DNA of 43,791 bases from Bacteroidales bacterium (GTDB lineage: Bacteria; Bacteroidota; Bacteroidia; Bacteroidales; UBA7332): contig JAQTZA010000020.1 of the NCBI GenBank assembly GCA_028687995.1, positions 1 to 43,791 on the forward strand. Reading direction: 5' to 3'. Positions 6,916 through 15,912 of the stretch are shown here, piece by piece. Under the pieces are notes generated by a model. The model saw nothing but the letters and a program-made list of their open reading frames with translations. It was not told the DNA's origin and did no database searches. Numbering within the stretch: the first letter of the stretch is position 1; each line of letters begins with the position of its first letter. The translations under genes and the position numbers were made by a program.

Positions 6916-6949
6916 AGTTTGATTTAATAGAACAGAGAGTTTCCTGTTT

Positions 6950-6957
6950 TATCTTTG
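6950..6957 (+). promoter_or_regulatory. Possible -7 box for the MgtC-family gene
   Basis: TATCTTTG fits TAnnTTTG, but no TTG lies 19-21 bases upstream (the nearest TTTG is 28 bases away, at the edge of the repeat element). The leader to the ATG would be about 95 bases. Confidence 0.35.
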
Positions 6958-7056
6958 CCAATTCACTAATTCATTTTCTTAATTTCTTTAATTTTTTCAT
7001 TAACTTCATTCCCCTAACTCCTCATAACTTCTTTAACTTCTATAACTTCTGAATTT

Positions 7057-7758
7057 ATGGACTGGATAAATCAAATCATTGCATCGAACCAGATAACGCT
7101 GGAGACGACTGCGTTTCGTATTTTTTTGAGTGTAATTATTGGTGGACTTATTGGGTTTGAACGCCAACGAAGTAAACATTCAGCTGGTTTTCGCACTTTT
7201 ACGCTCATTTCAGTTGGTTCGACGGTGATGATGTTGGTGTCGATTTATCTACCGCAAGAGTTTTGGGGCGTTTACAACTCAGATCCTACACGATTGGCTG
7301 GACAAGTAGTTTCGGGTATTGGATTCCTCGGTGCAGGAGCCATCATTCAAAGCAAAGGAGCTATACGTGGTATGACCACCGCAGCATCTATCTGGATTGT
7401 CTCGGCATTGGGATTGGCGGTAGGAGCAGGCATGTATTCTGTCGCACTTATGGGGATGATTGCAACGTTGTTTGTTCTTATTAATCTCGCAAAATTTGAA
7501 CGACGTGTAATGGTCGAGTGGACAGCTAAAAGCTTGACAATCGTCGTTGACGGTTTAGATTTTCGACGTGATCCGATAGAAACTATTCTCAAAAAATACG
7601 GACTATCTATTCACGATTTCTTTGTCGATCAGGAAATTAGCCAAAATAAAACCCATCTACATTTTAGCATTTATGTGAAACTTGGTACAGATTACGAGCA
7701 ACTTTTCGCCGAATTGCGAAGAATTCCATCTGTCAGTATTGTTAAATTGTGGTCGTAG
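7057..7758 (+). CDS. MgtC/SapB family inner-membrane protein
   Basis: Product of 233 residues. The N-terminal half has about four membrane helices with the family's conserved features: GGLIGFERQR near residue 31, the GFRTFTLISVGS segment, GQVVSGIGFLGAGAII near 88 and GLTTAAS-like GMTTAASIW near 110. The C-terminal part (about 155-233) is a soluble ferredoxin-like domain with IPSVSIVKLW at the end. MgtC proteins are linked to growth at low magnesium and to modulation of the membrane ATP synthase or magnesium transport. No magnesium-related gene or leader is visible nearby, so the precise role is unknown. It ends just before a hairpin terminator. Confidence 0.92.
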   Translation: MDWINQIIASNQITLETTAFRIFLSVIIGGLIGFERQRSKHSAGFRTFTLISVGSTVMMLVSIYLPQEFWGVYNSDPTRLAGQVVSGIGFLGAGAIIQSKGAIRGMTTAASIWIVSALGLAVGAGMYSVALMGMIATLFVLINLAKFERRVMVEWTAKSLTIVVDGLDFRRDPIETILKKYGLSIHDFFVDQEISQNKTHLHFSIYVKLGTDYEQLFAELRRIPSVSIVKLWS

Positions 7759-7771
7759 TTTAATTTTTGAA

Positions 7772-7813
7772 AAAACAAATCCTGACTATCTGATAATCAG
7801 GATTTTGTTTTTG
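7772..7813. terminator. Bidirectional terminator between MgtC gene and tRNA-Lys
   Basis: A 14-bp stem with one bulge, AAAACAAATCCTGA pairing with TCAGGATTTTGTTTT, around an 11-base loop. A-rich and T-rich flanks allow function in both directions, ending the plus-strand mgtC transcript and the minus-strand tRNA transcript. Confidence 0.75.
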
Positions 7814-7820
7814 ATGATAG

Positions 7821-7893
7821 TGACCCGGGAGGGGTTCGAACCCTCGACCCATTGATTAAGAGTCAATTGCTCTACCAACTGAGCTACCAAGTC
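7821..7893 (-). tRNA. tRNA-Lys (anticodon CTT)
   Basis: The 73-base minus-strand sequence folds as a cloverleaf: acceptor GACTTGG with CCGGGTC (two G-U pairs), D arm GCTC/GAGC, anticodon stem ATTGA/TCAAT with loop CTCTTAA (anticodon CTT), T arm GAGGG-TTCGAAC-CCCTC, discriminator A. CCA is not encoded. It reads AAG codons. It stands alone, with a terminator directly downstream. Confidence 0.95.
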
Positions 7894-8002
7894 AAAAAAT
7901 GTTGGTTTTGTTTTGGGAAGACAAATGTACACTAAATTTTAGTTTTGCCAAAAATTAAAACTCCTTTTTCAGACAAATTTAAAGACATTCTGTATTGTGG
8001 AA

Positions 8003-9172
8003 TTATTCTTTGTAGAGCAAATACTTTTTTCTGAGTTTTCGATAATGAGTTAAATCTTTCAGCCACAAAGATTTAATTTCAGATTCATTCCTTCCAGTAA
8101 GTATGTGTTGACGAATCATGCTGTTGCCAACCAATTGATCAAAAAAACGAGGCTGAGTGAAAAATTGAGTTCCTAATCCACTTTTTCGATAGAAATCGAT
8201 GAAATAGCGCAACGAAAATCCACCACCAATGGTCTCATTTCTCAAATCGATACCGTAACACAGATTTTCCTTTTGCAACGGATTTTTCTCAAATCCGGGT
8301 AATGAGATGGGAGTGAAGCTGAAATGTCCTAATGTGGAATCGGGATATCCAATCACTTGAAAGGGGAATGTCGTTCCACGTCCGATACTGAATGGTGTAG
8401 CTTCGAAAAGACACAATGACGGGTAGAGTTTTATCGATAGGTCATTGGGTAAATTAGGCGATGGTTTTATAGGTAAAGAGTAGGGTTGGTGGTGTTTCCA
8501 TCCACTCATTTTGATGACTCTTAAATCGCATTTTCTGGATTTCGAATGAAGCCACCTCTCTCCATTAATCATTGAAGCCAATTCTCCAATAGTCAACCCG
8601 TGAAGCAAAGGAATGGGAACAATTCCGACAAATGAGCGTAACGAATCTTGCATGACTGGTCCATCCACGTAGTCATTCGGATTTGGTCTGTCAAGCACCC
8701 AAAGCGATATCTGATGATCGGAGCATGCTTCCATCACGTAATAAAGGGTGCTGATATAAGTGTAGAAACGAGCTCCGACATCTTGTATGTCAAAGATTAC
8801 TAAATCGACATTTTTCAATTGCGATTGAGTTGGTTTTTTATTTTTCCCATAAAGCGAAATGATTGAAATACCCGTTTTTGAATCAATGCTGTTTGATATC
8901 AATTCTCCAGCATCTGCTGTGCCTCGGAAGCCATGTTCAGGAGCAAAAATGGTTTTAATCTGAATATGATGAGCGAGTAATGAATCGACTAAATGAGTTG
9001 AGTGAGTTCCCACTGTCGAAGTTTGGTTTACGACCAATGCGATATTCTTTTGAGAAAGGGATTTCCAATCAGATATCAATTGATCCGCACCCATTGTAAT
9101 GTTTTGGCTTCGAATAAGTGAAAATGCACTAAAAAATAGGATGAATGCAATCCTAAACCCTCTGTAATTCAT
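8003..9172 (-). CDS. namZ: NamZ-type exo-beta-N-acetylmuramidase (DUF1343 family), exported
   Basis: Product of 389 residues with an N-terminal signal peptide (about residues 1-22, ending LIRSQ). The family motifs of DUF1343/NamZ are in order: NQTS near residue 49, FAPEHGFRG near 77, LYGKNKKP near 107, VDLVIFDIQDVGARFYTYI near 124, LDRPNP near 159, LHGLTIGE near 190 and FSIGRGTTFPF near 263. NamZ removes non-reducing terminal MurNAc from peptidoglycan fragments, so the likely role is cell-wall recycling or use of foreign wall fragments in the periplasm. It has its own promoter and is transcribed away from the HD-domain gene. An AmpG-like muropeptide transporter lies far off at 36356 and may belong to the same pathway. 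Confidence 0.88.
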   Translation of the reverse strand: MNYRGFRIAFILFFSAFSLIRSQNITMGADQLISDWKSLSQKNIALVVNQTSTVGTHSTHLVDSLLAHHIQIKTIFAPEHGFRGTADAGELISNSIDSKTGISIISLYGKNKKPTQSQLKNVDLVIFDIQDVGARFYTYISTLYYVMEACSDHQISLWVLDRPNPNDYVDGPVMQDSLRSFVGIVPIPLLHGLTIGELASMINGERWLHSKSRKCDLRVIKMSGWKHHQPYSLPIKPSPNLPNDLSIKLYPSLCLFEATPFSIGRGTTFPFQVIGYPDSTLGHFSFTPISLPGFEKNPLQKENLCYGIDLRNETIGGGFSLRYFIDFYRKSGLGTQFFTQPRFFDQLVGNSMIRQHILTGRNESEIKSLWLKDLTHYRKLRKKYLLYKE

Positions 9173-9195
9173 ATTTTATTTGTACTATTGTAAAG

Positions 9196-9224
9196 CAAAA
9201 TTACGCATTTTAATATGGATCCAA
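9196..9224 (-). promoter_or_regulatory. Promoter of the namZ gene
   Basis: In the minus strand TTG (9222-9224), an 18-base spacer and TAATTTTG (9196-9203) fit the Bacteroidota pattern with a slightly short spacer. It overlaps the first codons of the divergent HD-domain gene. Confidence 0.5.
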
Positions 9225-9751
9225 TAGCAATTATAAAGAAATATTACCCCGAAGATAGTAAGGCATATCCCATTTTGATAGACCATTGTAGATTGGTTGC
9301 AGACAAGGCTATTGCTTTGGCGTTGAGACACCCTGGATTGAATATCGATATACAGTTTGTGGAAGAGGCTGCGATGGTGCACGATATTGGAATGTTGAAA
9401 ACCAATGCACCTGGTATTGGATGTTACGGTGATCTACAATATTTGTGTCACGGTTATTTGGGAAGCGAAATGATCGCATCGGAAGGCTTTCCTCGTCATG
9501 CCTTGGTTTGCGAAAGACACACTGGTACAGGCTTAAGCCTCGAAGATATACAATCTTTGCACATCTCCCTGCCTATGAGAGATATGCGACCTGTCAGCAT
9601 CGAAGAGCAGCTTATTTGTTTTGCCGATAAATTCTATTCTAAATCGACTCCAGGAGTAGAAAAGTCGATTGAAAAAATTCGTCAAACGTTGGGCAGATAT
9701 GGTGTCAGGCATGTGAGAAGGTTCGACCAATGGTGTGATATGTTTTTATAA
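9215..9751 (+). CDS. HD-domain phosphohydrolase (HDIG type)
   Basis: Product of 178 residues. Metal-ligand motifs of the HD superfamily are in place: H at DHCRLVADKA (near residue 27), HDIGML (near 55), CHGYLGSEM (near 74), CERHTG (near 94) and a later FADKFYSK (near 137). This matches the small HDIG proteins, presumed phosphohydrolases of nucleotides or related phosphate compounds; the substrate is unknown. It has no signal peptide and no second domain. The gene is divergent from namZ with a 42-base gap. The plus strand carries the terminator of the convergent small RNA directly after its stop. Confidence 0.88.
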   Translation: MDPIAIIKKYYPEDSKAYPILIDHCRLVADKAIALALRHPGLNIDIQFVEEAAMVHDIGMLKTNAPGIGCYGDLQYLCHGYLGSEMIASEGFPRHALVCERHTGTGLSLEDIQSLHISLPMRDMRPVSIEEQLICFADKFYSKSTPGVEKSIEKIRQTLGRYGVRHVRRFDQWCDMFL

Positions 9752-9760
9752 CACAAAAAA

Positions 9761-9783
9761 AGCCGGAACAAATCCGGCTCTAT
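9761..9783. terminator. Terminator shared by the small RNA and the HD-domain gene
   Basis: A perfect stem AGCCGGA/TCCGGCT (9761-9767 and 9773-9779) with a five-base loop. On the minus strand it is followed by a T-run (A-run at 9754-9760 on the plus strand), so it most strongly ends the minus-strand small RNA. Confidence 0.8.
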
Positions 9784-9993
9784 ATTGAGTGTAAAAGGAG
9801 TGTAAAAAGAAAGTCGCGCTGTTAATAGAATGAAACTCCGATATGACAGGATTTGAGTGCTCGCCTTCTTTTGTAATCCACCGTCTTAAAGATCCCCGAA
9901 GGGTGTGGCCCGCCATTGAACGCTGAAGCATAGTCTCGGAATGATGTAAGTGTTGAGTTTACCAATTCAGAACAACGCGACTAATACTTTTGT
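9761..9993 (-). ncRNA. ssrS: Structured small RNA, probably 6S RNA (Bacteroidota type)
   Basis: A 230-base minus-strand transcript is bounded by a good promoter (9999-10029) and a strong terminator (9761-9779) and holds no credible ORF. The ends pair: AAAAG and AGTCGCGTTG near the 5' end (about 9992-9973) pair with CAGCGCGACT and CTTTT (about 9822-9804). Further inward GAAT..AAACTC pairs with GAGTTTCATTC. The distal part holds GGCGGGCCACACC and a CCC-TTCG-GGG tetraloop hairpin (about 9890-9900). A long rod with internal loops and a GCGGGCCA segment recalls 6S RNA, which mimics an open promoter and binds RNA polymerase. tmRNA, SRP RNA and RNase P are excluded by lack of their conserved motifs. 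The 6S label is inference. Confidence 0.55.
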
Positions 9994-9998
9994 TAAGA

Positions 9999-10029
9999 CA
10001 AATATACAGAAGACAATTCGATTCGACAA
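9999..10029 (-). promoter_or_regulatory. Promoter of the small RNA
   Basis: In the minus strand TTG (10027-10029), a 20-base spacer and TATATTTG (9999-10006) match the Bacteroidota consensus exactly. It supports an independent transcript. The remaining stretch 10030-10269 is AT-rich; apart from a small CCCTA-TTT-TAGGG palindrome at about 10071-10083 I see nothing in it. Confidence 0.75.
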
Positions 10030-10269
10030 CTCTTTCTTCGATTATTTTTAGCTTTTAACATTGTGAAAATCCCTATTTTAGGGCAATTAATAGCTAATCG
10101 CTTGTCTGATAGTGAATAATGAATTTTCAAATATTTGTTTTTTAACATTCAATAGTTGAATCCTTGAAGCGATAAATAATATAGGGCTTTTGATTCTACT
10201 TTTTACTTGCTATTTAGTTCAATAAAACTCAATTTTTGTTAACTTTACATTTATTAAATCTAAAATAAT

Positions 10270-10767
10270 ATGGAAATATTTCCTTTAGTTGATGAAGAGG
10301 GTACAGTAATTGGAAAAGCTGATCGTGCCACTTGTCACAATGGTTCGCTTTTGTTACATCCGGTCATTCATTTGCATGTTTTTAATAGTAAAGGAGAACT
10401 TTATCTTCAGAAACGACCCATGCACAAAGACATTCAGCCAGGAAAATGGGATACTTCGGTGGGCGGTCATGTTGATTTTGGTGAAACGGTGGAAATCGCA
10501 TTGGAACGAGAAGTTCGAGAAGAGTTGGGAATCACTGATTATCAACCCACTTATTTATGGAAATATATTTTTGAATCAACGATAGAGCGTGAGTTTGTGT
10601 ATGCTTATTCCACAGTGTATGATGGAGAATTGCATCCCGATCCACACGAGTTGGAGGAGGGTCGTTTTTGGTCGATTGACGAAATTAAAGCCAAAATAGG
10701 CAAATCATTTTTTACGACAAATTTTGAAGGCGAATTTGAGAAACTAACAGAACTGTTGAAATTGTAA
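10270..10767 (+). CDS. Nudix hydrolase (IDI-like subgroup)
   Basis: Product of 165 residues. The Nudix box is complete: GGHVDFGE then seven residues and REVREELG (about residues 65-87). The N-terminal part, LVDEEGTVIGKADRATCHNG followed by HLHVFNSKGELYLQKR, resembles the isopentenyl-diphosphate isomerase-like Nudix group found in many bacteria. These hydrolyse diphosphate bonds attached to a variable group; the substrate cannot be told from sequence. The gene is followed after 48 bases by the TPR gene, so the two may be co-transcribed. Confidence 0.92.
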   Translation: MEIFPLVDEEGTVIGKADRATCHNGSLLLHPVIHLHVFNSKGELYLQKRPMHKDIQPGKWDTSVGGHVDFGETVEIALEREVREELGITDYQPTYLWKYIFESTIEREFVYAYSTVYDGELHPDPHELEEGRFWSIDEIKAKIGKSFFTTNFEGEFEKLTELLKL

Positions 10768-10815
10768 AATTTTGATTTAGTTCAAAAAGAAAGTGTCAAA
10801 CTATTTTTTACCAAT

Positions 10816-13029
10816 ATGATTGCTCCACAAATTGAAAGTTTTCATCGAGAAATAACTACACTCATAGATGAAAAAGAGCTGAAAAATGCCATTTCGAGAC
10901 TGCATTCGTGGTTGATAACTTCTCCCGACTGGGAAGCTGAAGAACAATTGAAGCAATGGGAAACAACTTATAAATACATGCTTCTCTATTTTTCGCAAGG
11001 AAATCCTGATCCAGAAAGAGAAAAAGTGTATCACAATCTGATTTCTCATCTCTATTCATTGGTCGATTCGATTGCTGATGCATTGTTATTGAAAGAATCT
11101 CCATCCTATTTTTTTGATCGAAAGCGTTATTTGAATTACTCTTCACAGATATCTGTGACTCAAATACAAAATCGAATTGAGAAAGGTATGTCTGATCTAG
11201 CGATGGTAGCATTGCTCGACGACGAATCACAGAAAGATCAACAACAAAATTTACTGTCTCATACTGTCGATAATAATATATCAGAATTGTTTCTGCATGT
11301 ATGGCTTGCAAATAGATGGACGGAGGACGATAAAGAGATTCATCGGTTAATTTTAGCTTCATCCTTGCCTGTCGATGGCATCTGTCTGACTGTTTCTGCG
11401 ATTACGTTGAGTTTGTTGAGGTCATTCGACGAGGCGAAATGTATTTGGCTCATTGATGCCTGTTTTAGCAATGAAGAATCAATCCGCCAACGTGCATTGG
11501 TGGGAATTTTATTGGTATTCAATCGATATGAGACTAGATTGGATTGCTATCCCGAAGTCATATATCGTTTTGCAGCATTATCTGAAAAACAAGGTTTTGC
11601 GAACGATTGTAGAAATATCATACTTCATTTTATCCGAAGTCGCGAAACTGAGAAGATTTCGCGCAGACTAACGGATGAAATCTTACCAGAAATGATGAAA
11701 ATCAGTCCAATATTACGAAAGAAGATGAATTTGGAAGATTGGCAGCAAGAAGCAAACGACGAAGATAAGAATCCTGATTGGGAAGAGATTTTTGAGCAAT
11801 CGGGTTTGAATGATAAGCTAAAAGAGTTGAGTCAATTGCAGATGGAGGGATCTGATGTGTTTATGACTACATTTTCGGGTTTGAAGAGTTTTCCATTTTT
11901 CTATAATATTAGCAATTGGTTTCTGCCGTTCAATTTAGATCACTCGGCATTTTTAGACCGATACCCTGCTCAAAAATCTGATAAAAGTATTTTCTCGTCC
12001 ATTATGAAATCAGGTGTTCTTTGCAATTCAGACAAATATTCGCTCTGTTTCAGTTTACAACAGATGCCAGAAGAACAGCGACATTTGTTGGTCGAGCAAT
12101 TTTCAGGTGAAGAGCAAGCCCAAGTGGAGGCGGAAGAGGCCTTGTTGCTTAACAATAAAGTAGGGGATACGATTGCAAAGCAATACATTCAAGATTTATA
12201 TCGATTTTTCAAACTTCATCCTCATCGTTCTGATTTTACGGATGTGTTTGCGTTGCCAATGAACTTCTATCGCTTGTCGTTATTGAAGCCATTGCTTTCA
12301 GATAAAGAAAGCTTGCGAATAATAGCAGAATTTCTTTTTCGAAAAGAGTTTTATGCCGATGCAGTAGAAGTTTTCAAAGAGTTGTCATTAGCGAATGCCG
12401 AAAATAGTGAATTGCTTCAGAAAATTGGATATTGCTACCAAATGATGGGAGATGATCAAGCTGCGTTGTTGGCGTATTTAAAATCGGATATGATTTATCC
12501 TGATAGTGCTTGGACAATTCGTCGGGTGGCTCAATGCTATCGCAGATTGAAACAACCCGAATTAGCTCTCGAATATTATCGCCGATATGACAAATTAAAG
12601 CCTGATAATCTGAGTGTTATATTAAATATAGGACATTGTTATCTCGAGCAAAAAAATTATACCGAAGCACTTCGTTTTTACTTCAAAGCAGATTATCTCG
12701 ATAATAACAATCCGAAAGCTTGGCGCCCAATTGCTTGGTGTTCGTTCCTTGCCGGAAAATTTGAGCAAGCTGAAAGATATTACCAAAAAGTGATTCAAGG
12801 AAAACCACTTGCACAAGATTATATGAATTATGGACACGTAGTATGGGCACAAAAAGATACTCATCGCGCACTCGAATTTTATCTGCAAAGTATGAGGATG
12901 AATGGGCTCAGTTGGATCCGATTTAAGGAGGCGTTCAAAGACGATTTCTTCGATTTGAAAATGGCTGGATTGACAGAAAATGAGCTGAAAATGATGTTAG
13001 ACGAATTGCAATATCGAATCGAAGAATAG
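10816..13029 (+). CDS. Large TPR-repeat protein of unknown function
   Basis: Product of 737 residues without signal peptide or membrane helix, so cytoplasmic. The first 490 residues are helical with no motif I recognise; the C-terminal part (about 500-700) has five or six tetratricopeptide repeats (for example ADAVEVFKELSLANAENSE, AALLAYLKSDMIYPDSA, LALEYYRRYDKLKPDN, EALRFYFKADYLDNNN, QAERYYQKVIQGKP). TPRs bind partner proteins. Proteins of this general size and layout next to lysS are familiar to me in Bacteroidales genomes, but no function is known to me. It ends 99 bases before lysS, and a -7 box lies in that gap. Confidence 0.85.
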   Translation: MIAPQIESFHREITTLIDEKELKNAISRLHSWLITSPDWEAEEQLKQWETTYKYMLLYFSQGNPDPEREKVYHNLISHLYSLVDSIADALLLKESPSYFFDRKRYLNYSSQISVTQIQNRIEKGMSDLAMVALLDDESQKDQQQNLLSHTVDNNISELFLHVWLANRWTEDDKEIHRLILASSLPVDGICLTVSAITLSLLRSFDEAKCIWLIDACFSNEESIRQRALVGILLVFNRYETRLDCYPEVIYRFAALSEKQGFANDCRNIILHFIRSRETEKISRRLTDEILPEMMKISPILRKKMNLEDWQQEANDEDKNPDWEEIFEQSGLNDKLKELSQLQMEGSDVFMTTFSGLKSFPFFYNISNWFLPFNLDHSAFLDRYPAQKSDKSIFSSIMKSGVLCNSDKYSLCFSLQQMPEEQRHLLVEQFSGEEQAQVEAEEALLLNNKVGDTIAKQYIQDLYRFFKLHPHRSDFTDVFALPMNFYRLSLLKPLLSDKESLRIIAEFLFRKEFYADAVEVFKELSLANAENSELLQKIGYCYQMMGDDQAALLAYLKSDMIYPDSAWTIRRVAQCYRRLKQPELALEYYRRYDKLKPDNLSVILNIGHCYLEQKNYTEALRFYFKADYLDNNNPKAWRPIAWCSFLAGKFEQAERYYQKVIQGKPLAQDYMNYGHVVWAQKDTHRALEFYLQSMRMNGLSWIRFKEAFKDDFFDLKMAGLTENELKMMLDELQYRIEE

Positions 13030-13094
13030 TGTTTTTTGAATCTATTTATTTCAAAACCATTGCATTTTATGCACCAATTCACACCATTTTTTTG

Positions 13095-13102
13095 TACTTT
13101 TG
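13095..13102 (+). promoter_or_regulatory. Possible -7 box upstream of lysS
   Basis: TACTTTTG matches TAnnTTTG exactly and lies 27 bases before the lysS ATG. The -33 element is poor (no TTG at the right distance), so strength is uncertain. Confidence 0.45.
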
Positions 13103-13128
13103 CCGAGTTTTGAACTATTTACAAGAAT

Positions 13129-14871
13129 ATGAGCCAATTAGATTTAAGCGAACAGGAAATTATCAGACGTAACAGTCTCACCGAATTGCGCAATTTGGGC
13201 ATCGATCCATACCCCGCGCAAGAATATGTTGTAAATGCCTACACCAACCAAATAAAAGAGAATTTCGTGGACGGCGCTGAGGAGCGTCAACAGGTTTCCA
13301 TTGCTGGTCGCATTATGACGCGCCGTATTATGGGAAAAGCTTCATTTATAGAATTGAAAGATTCAGTTGGTCGGGTTCAAGTCTATATCACGCGAGATGA
13401 TCTTTGTCCGGGTGAAGATAAAGAGTTTTACAACACGGTTTTCAAACGTTTACTCGATATTGGCGATTTTGTAGGAATCAAAGGCTACGTATTCCGTACC
13501 CAAACGGGCGAAGTGACAGTGCATGCCGAAGAACTTACAATTCTTTCAAAATCTTTGCGCCCACTTCCTATTGTAAAAGAAAAAGACGGCGTTATTTATG
13601 ACGCTTTTACTGATCCAGAACTTCGTTACCGTCAACGTTATGTCGATTTAGTAGTAAACGAAGATGTTCGCGATATTTTCTTAAAACGCACGATTGTTTT
13701 CAATACGATGCGTAATTTTATCAACTCATTTGGTTACATTGAGGTCGATACGCCAGTGTTGCAACCCATTCCAGGTGGTGCGACGGCTCGTCCCTTCACC
13801 ACGCATCACAATGCGTTGGATATGCCACTTTATCTTCGAATTGCGAACGAATTATATTTGAAACGCTTAATTGTAGGTGGTTTCGAAGGAGTGTATGAGT
13901 TTTCTCGTAATTTCCGCAACGAAGGAATGGATCGTACCCACAATCCTGAATTTACGGTAATGGAACTTTATGTTTCATACAAAGATTATAACTGGTTGAT
14001 GACATTTACTGAGCAAATGATTGAAAAAATTTGTCTTGAAGTGAATGGGACAACAGAAGTGAAAGTTGGCAATAATTTGATTAACTTTAAAGCTCCGTTC
14101 AATCGTGTAACGATGCTCGATGCTATCAAAGAGTTTACAGGTATCGATATCAATGGTATGGATGAAAACCAATTGCGCGATGTATGCAAGACTTTGGGTA
14201 TCGAAGCTGACGATACGATGGGTAAAGGGAAAATGATTGATGAAATTTTCGGAGAAAAATGCGAAGGAAATTACATTCAACCTACCTTTATTACTGATTA
14301 TCCAGTAGAAATGTCGCCTCTAACCAAAAAACACCGCGATAATCCTGCATTGACAGAGCGCTTTGAGTTGATGGTGAACGGTAAGGAGATTGCAAATGCC
14401 TATTCAGAGTTGAACGATCCAATTGATCAACGAGAACGTTTTGAAGATCAACTTCGCTTGTCGGAAAAAGGTGATGACGAGGCGATGTTTATCGATCAGG
14501 ATTTCCTTCGAGCATTGGAATACGGAATGCCACCAACTGCCGGTATTGGAATTGGTATGGATAGATTGGTGATGTTGATGACCAACCAAACTACGATACA
14601 GGAAGTATTGCTTTTTCCACAAATGAAGCTAGAAAAGACTCAGAAAAAAGACTCTTCATCTAAATATACTTCGATCAATATTCCTCAAGATTGGGTATCT
14701 GTTATTCAAAAAGCGGGATATCTTACTCTCGAAGATTTGAGTAAAACGAATCCTAATAAATTGCATCAGGAGTTGTGTGGATTAAATAAGAAACACAAAC
14801 TTGAATTGCAAAATCCTACTTCAGAGCAAGTATCTCATTGGGTAGAAAACGCAATCAATTCAGTTAAGTAA
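13129..14871 (+). CDS. lysS: Lysyl-tRNA synthetase, class II
   Basis: Product of 580 residues. An OB-fold anticodon-binding domain (about 55-150, [18 protein letters not shown]) precedes the class II core: motif 1 region with [20 protein letters not shown] (about 204-223), motif 2 [14 protein letters not shown] (about 262-275) and motif 3 [12 protein letters not shown] (about 472-483). Residues 505-580 form a C-terminal extension with helix-hairpin-helix character, in keeping with Bacteroidales LysS proteins, which are longer than the E. coli enzyme. It charges tRNA-Lys. gpsA follows after 11 bases, so the two are co-transcribed. Confidence 0.98.
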   Translation: MSQLDLSEQEIIRRNSLTELRNLGIDPYPAQEYVVNAYTNQIKENFVDGAEERQQVSIAGRIMTRRIMGKASFIELKDSVGRVQVYITRDDLCPGEDKEFYNTVFKRLLDIGDFVGIKGYVFRTQTGEVTVHAEELTILSKSLRPLPIVKEKDGVIYDAFTDPELRYRQRYVDLVVNEDVRDIFLKRTIVFNTMRNFINSFGYIEVDTPVLQPIPGGATARPFTTHHNALDMPLYLRIANELYLKRLIVGGFEGVYEFSRNFRNEGMDRTHNPEFTVMELYVSYKDYNWLMTFTEQMIEKICLEVNGTTEVKVGNNLINFKAPFNRVTMLDAIKEFTGIDINGMDENQLRDVCKTLGIEADDTMGKGKMIDEIFGEKCEGNYIQPTFITDYPVEMSPLTKKHRDNPALTERFELMVNGKEIANAYSELNDPIDQRERFEDQLRLSEKGDDEAMFIDQDFLRALEYGMPPTAGIGIGMDRLVMLMTNQTTIQEVLLFPQMKLEKTQKKDSSSKYTSINIPQDWVSVIQKAGYLTLEDLSKTNPNKLHQELCGLNKKHKLELQNPTSEQVSHWVENAINSVK

Positions 14872-14882
14872 TAAGTGCTTTT

Positions 14883-15878
14883 ATGAATTTACAAGGAAAA
14901 GTAGCAATCATTGGTGGCGGAAGTTGGGCTACAGCGATTGCAAAATTGGTACTGAATAATCAAGGCTCTATTAATTGGTATATGCGTCGCAAAGACCGAA
15001 TAGATGAATTCAAACGTTTAGGTCATAATTCTGCTTATTTGAGTGATGTAAAATTTGATATCAATCGTATCAGTTTTTATTCAAATATTAATCTTGCCAT
15101 TAAGAATTCGGATGTTGTGATTTTCGTTACACCATCGCCTTATCTTAAATCTCACCTTAAAAAATTAAAGGCCAGTCTTTCAGATAAATTTGTAGTCTCT
15201 GCTGTCAAGGGAATTGTACCAGATGAAAATCTTATCATTTCGGAATATCTTTCGAAGTTTTATAAAATTCCAATGGATCAACTCGGTGTGATTGGCGGTC
15301 CCTGTCATGCTGAAGAGGTAGCTTTCGAAAGACTTTCGTATATCACGATAGCGTGTAGTAATACAGATAATGCTGCTGCATTCGCCAAATATTTAGAGTG
15401 TGGTTACGTGAAAACAACCATCACCAGCGATGTCTTTGGACTCGAATACTCGGCTGTTTTGAAAAATGTTTTTGCCATTGCATCAGGTATCTGTTATGGC
15501 TTGAAGTATGGAGACAATTTTCAAGCTGTTTTGGTTTCCAATGCAATTCAGGAGATGGAACGATTTGTAGCCACAGTTTGCCCAAATGAAAGGAATATTT
15601 GTGATTCGGCTTATTTGGGTGACTTATTGGTGACTGCCTATTCAAAATTTAGTCGTAATCACATGTTTGGAACGATGATTGGCAAAGGCTATTCAGTGAA
15701 AACAGCCCAGATCGAGATGGAAATGATTGCCGAAGGTTATTTTGGAGCAAAATGTATTTATGAAATAAATCAGTGTCATGCTGTAGAAATGCCGATACTT
15801 GATGCAGTCTATAATGTGCTTTATAATAAAAAAATGCCATTGGTTGAGATAAGAAATTTGAGAGAAAAACTGAGATAA
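14883..15878 (+). CDS. gpsA: Glycerol-3-phosphate dehydrogenase [NAD(P)+]
   Basis: Product of 331 residues, the usual length. The N-terminal Rossmann fold has IIGGGSWATAIA (near residue 9); the family motifs SAVKGI (near 107), VIGGPCHAEEV (near 136) and LKNVFAIASGICYGL (near 192, catalytic lysine) are intact. It reduces dihydroxyacetone phosphate to sn-glycerol 3-phosphate for phospholipid synthesis in the cytoplasm. It lies between lysS and pgi, with 11 and 34 bases to its neighbours, which suggests one transcript. Confidence 0.97.
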   Translation: MNLQGKVAIIGGGSWATAIAKLVLNNQGSINWYMRRKDRIDEFKRLGHNSAYLSDVKFDINRISFYSNINLAIKNSDVVIFVTPSPYLKSHLKKLKASLSDKFVVSAVKGIVPDENLIISEYLSKFYKIPMDQLGVIGGPCHAEEVAFERLSYITIACSNTDNAAAFAKYLECGYVKTTITSDVFGLEYSAVLKNVFAIASGICYGLKYGDNFQAVLVSNAIQEMERFVATVCPNERNICDSAYLGDLLVTAYSKFSRNHMFGTMIGKGYSVKTAQIEMEMIAEGYFGAKCIYEINQCHAVEMPILDAVYNVLYNKKMPLVEIRNLREKLR

Positions 15879-15912
15879 ATTAATAAACATATAAACCACA
15901 CACGTTGAAATT

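Noticed and set aside
9746..9931. Open reading frame on the minus strand in the small-RNA gene
   Set aside because: It runs through the structured RNA and its terminator; promoter and pairing explain the region better.
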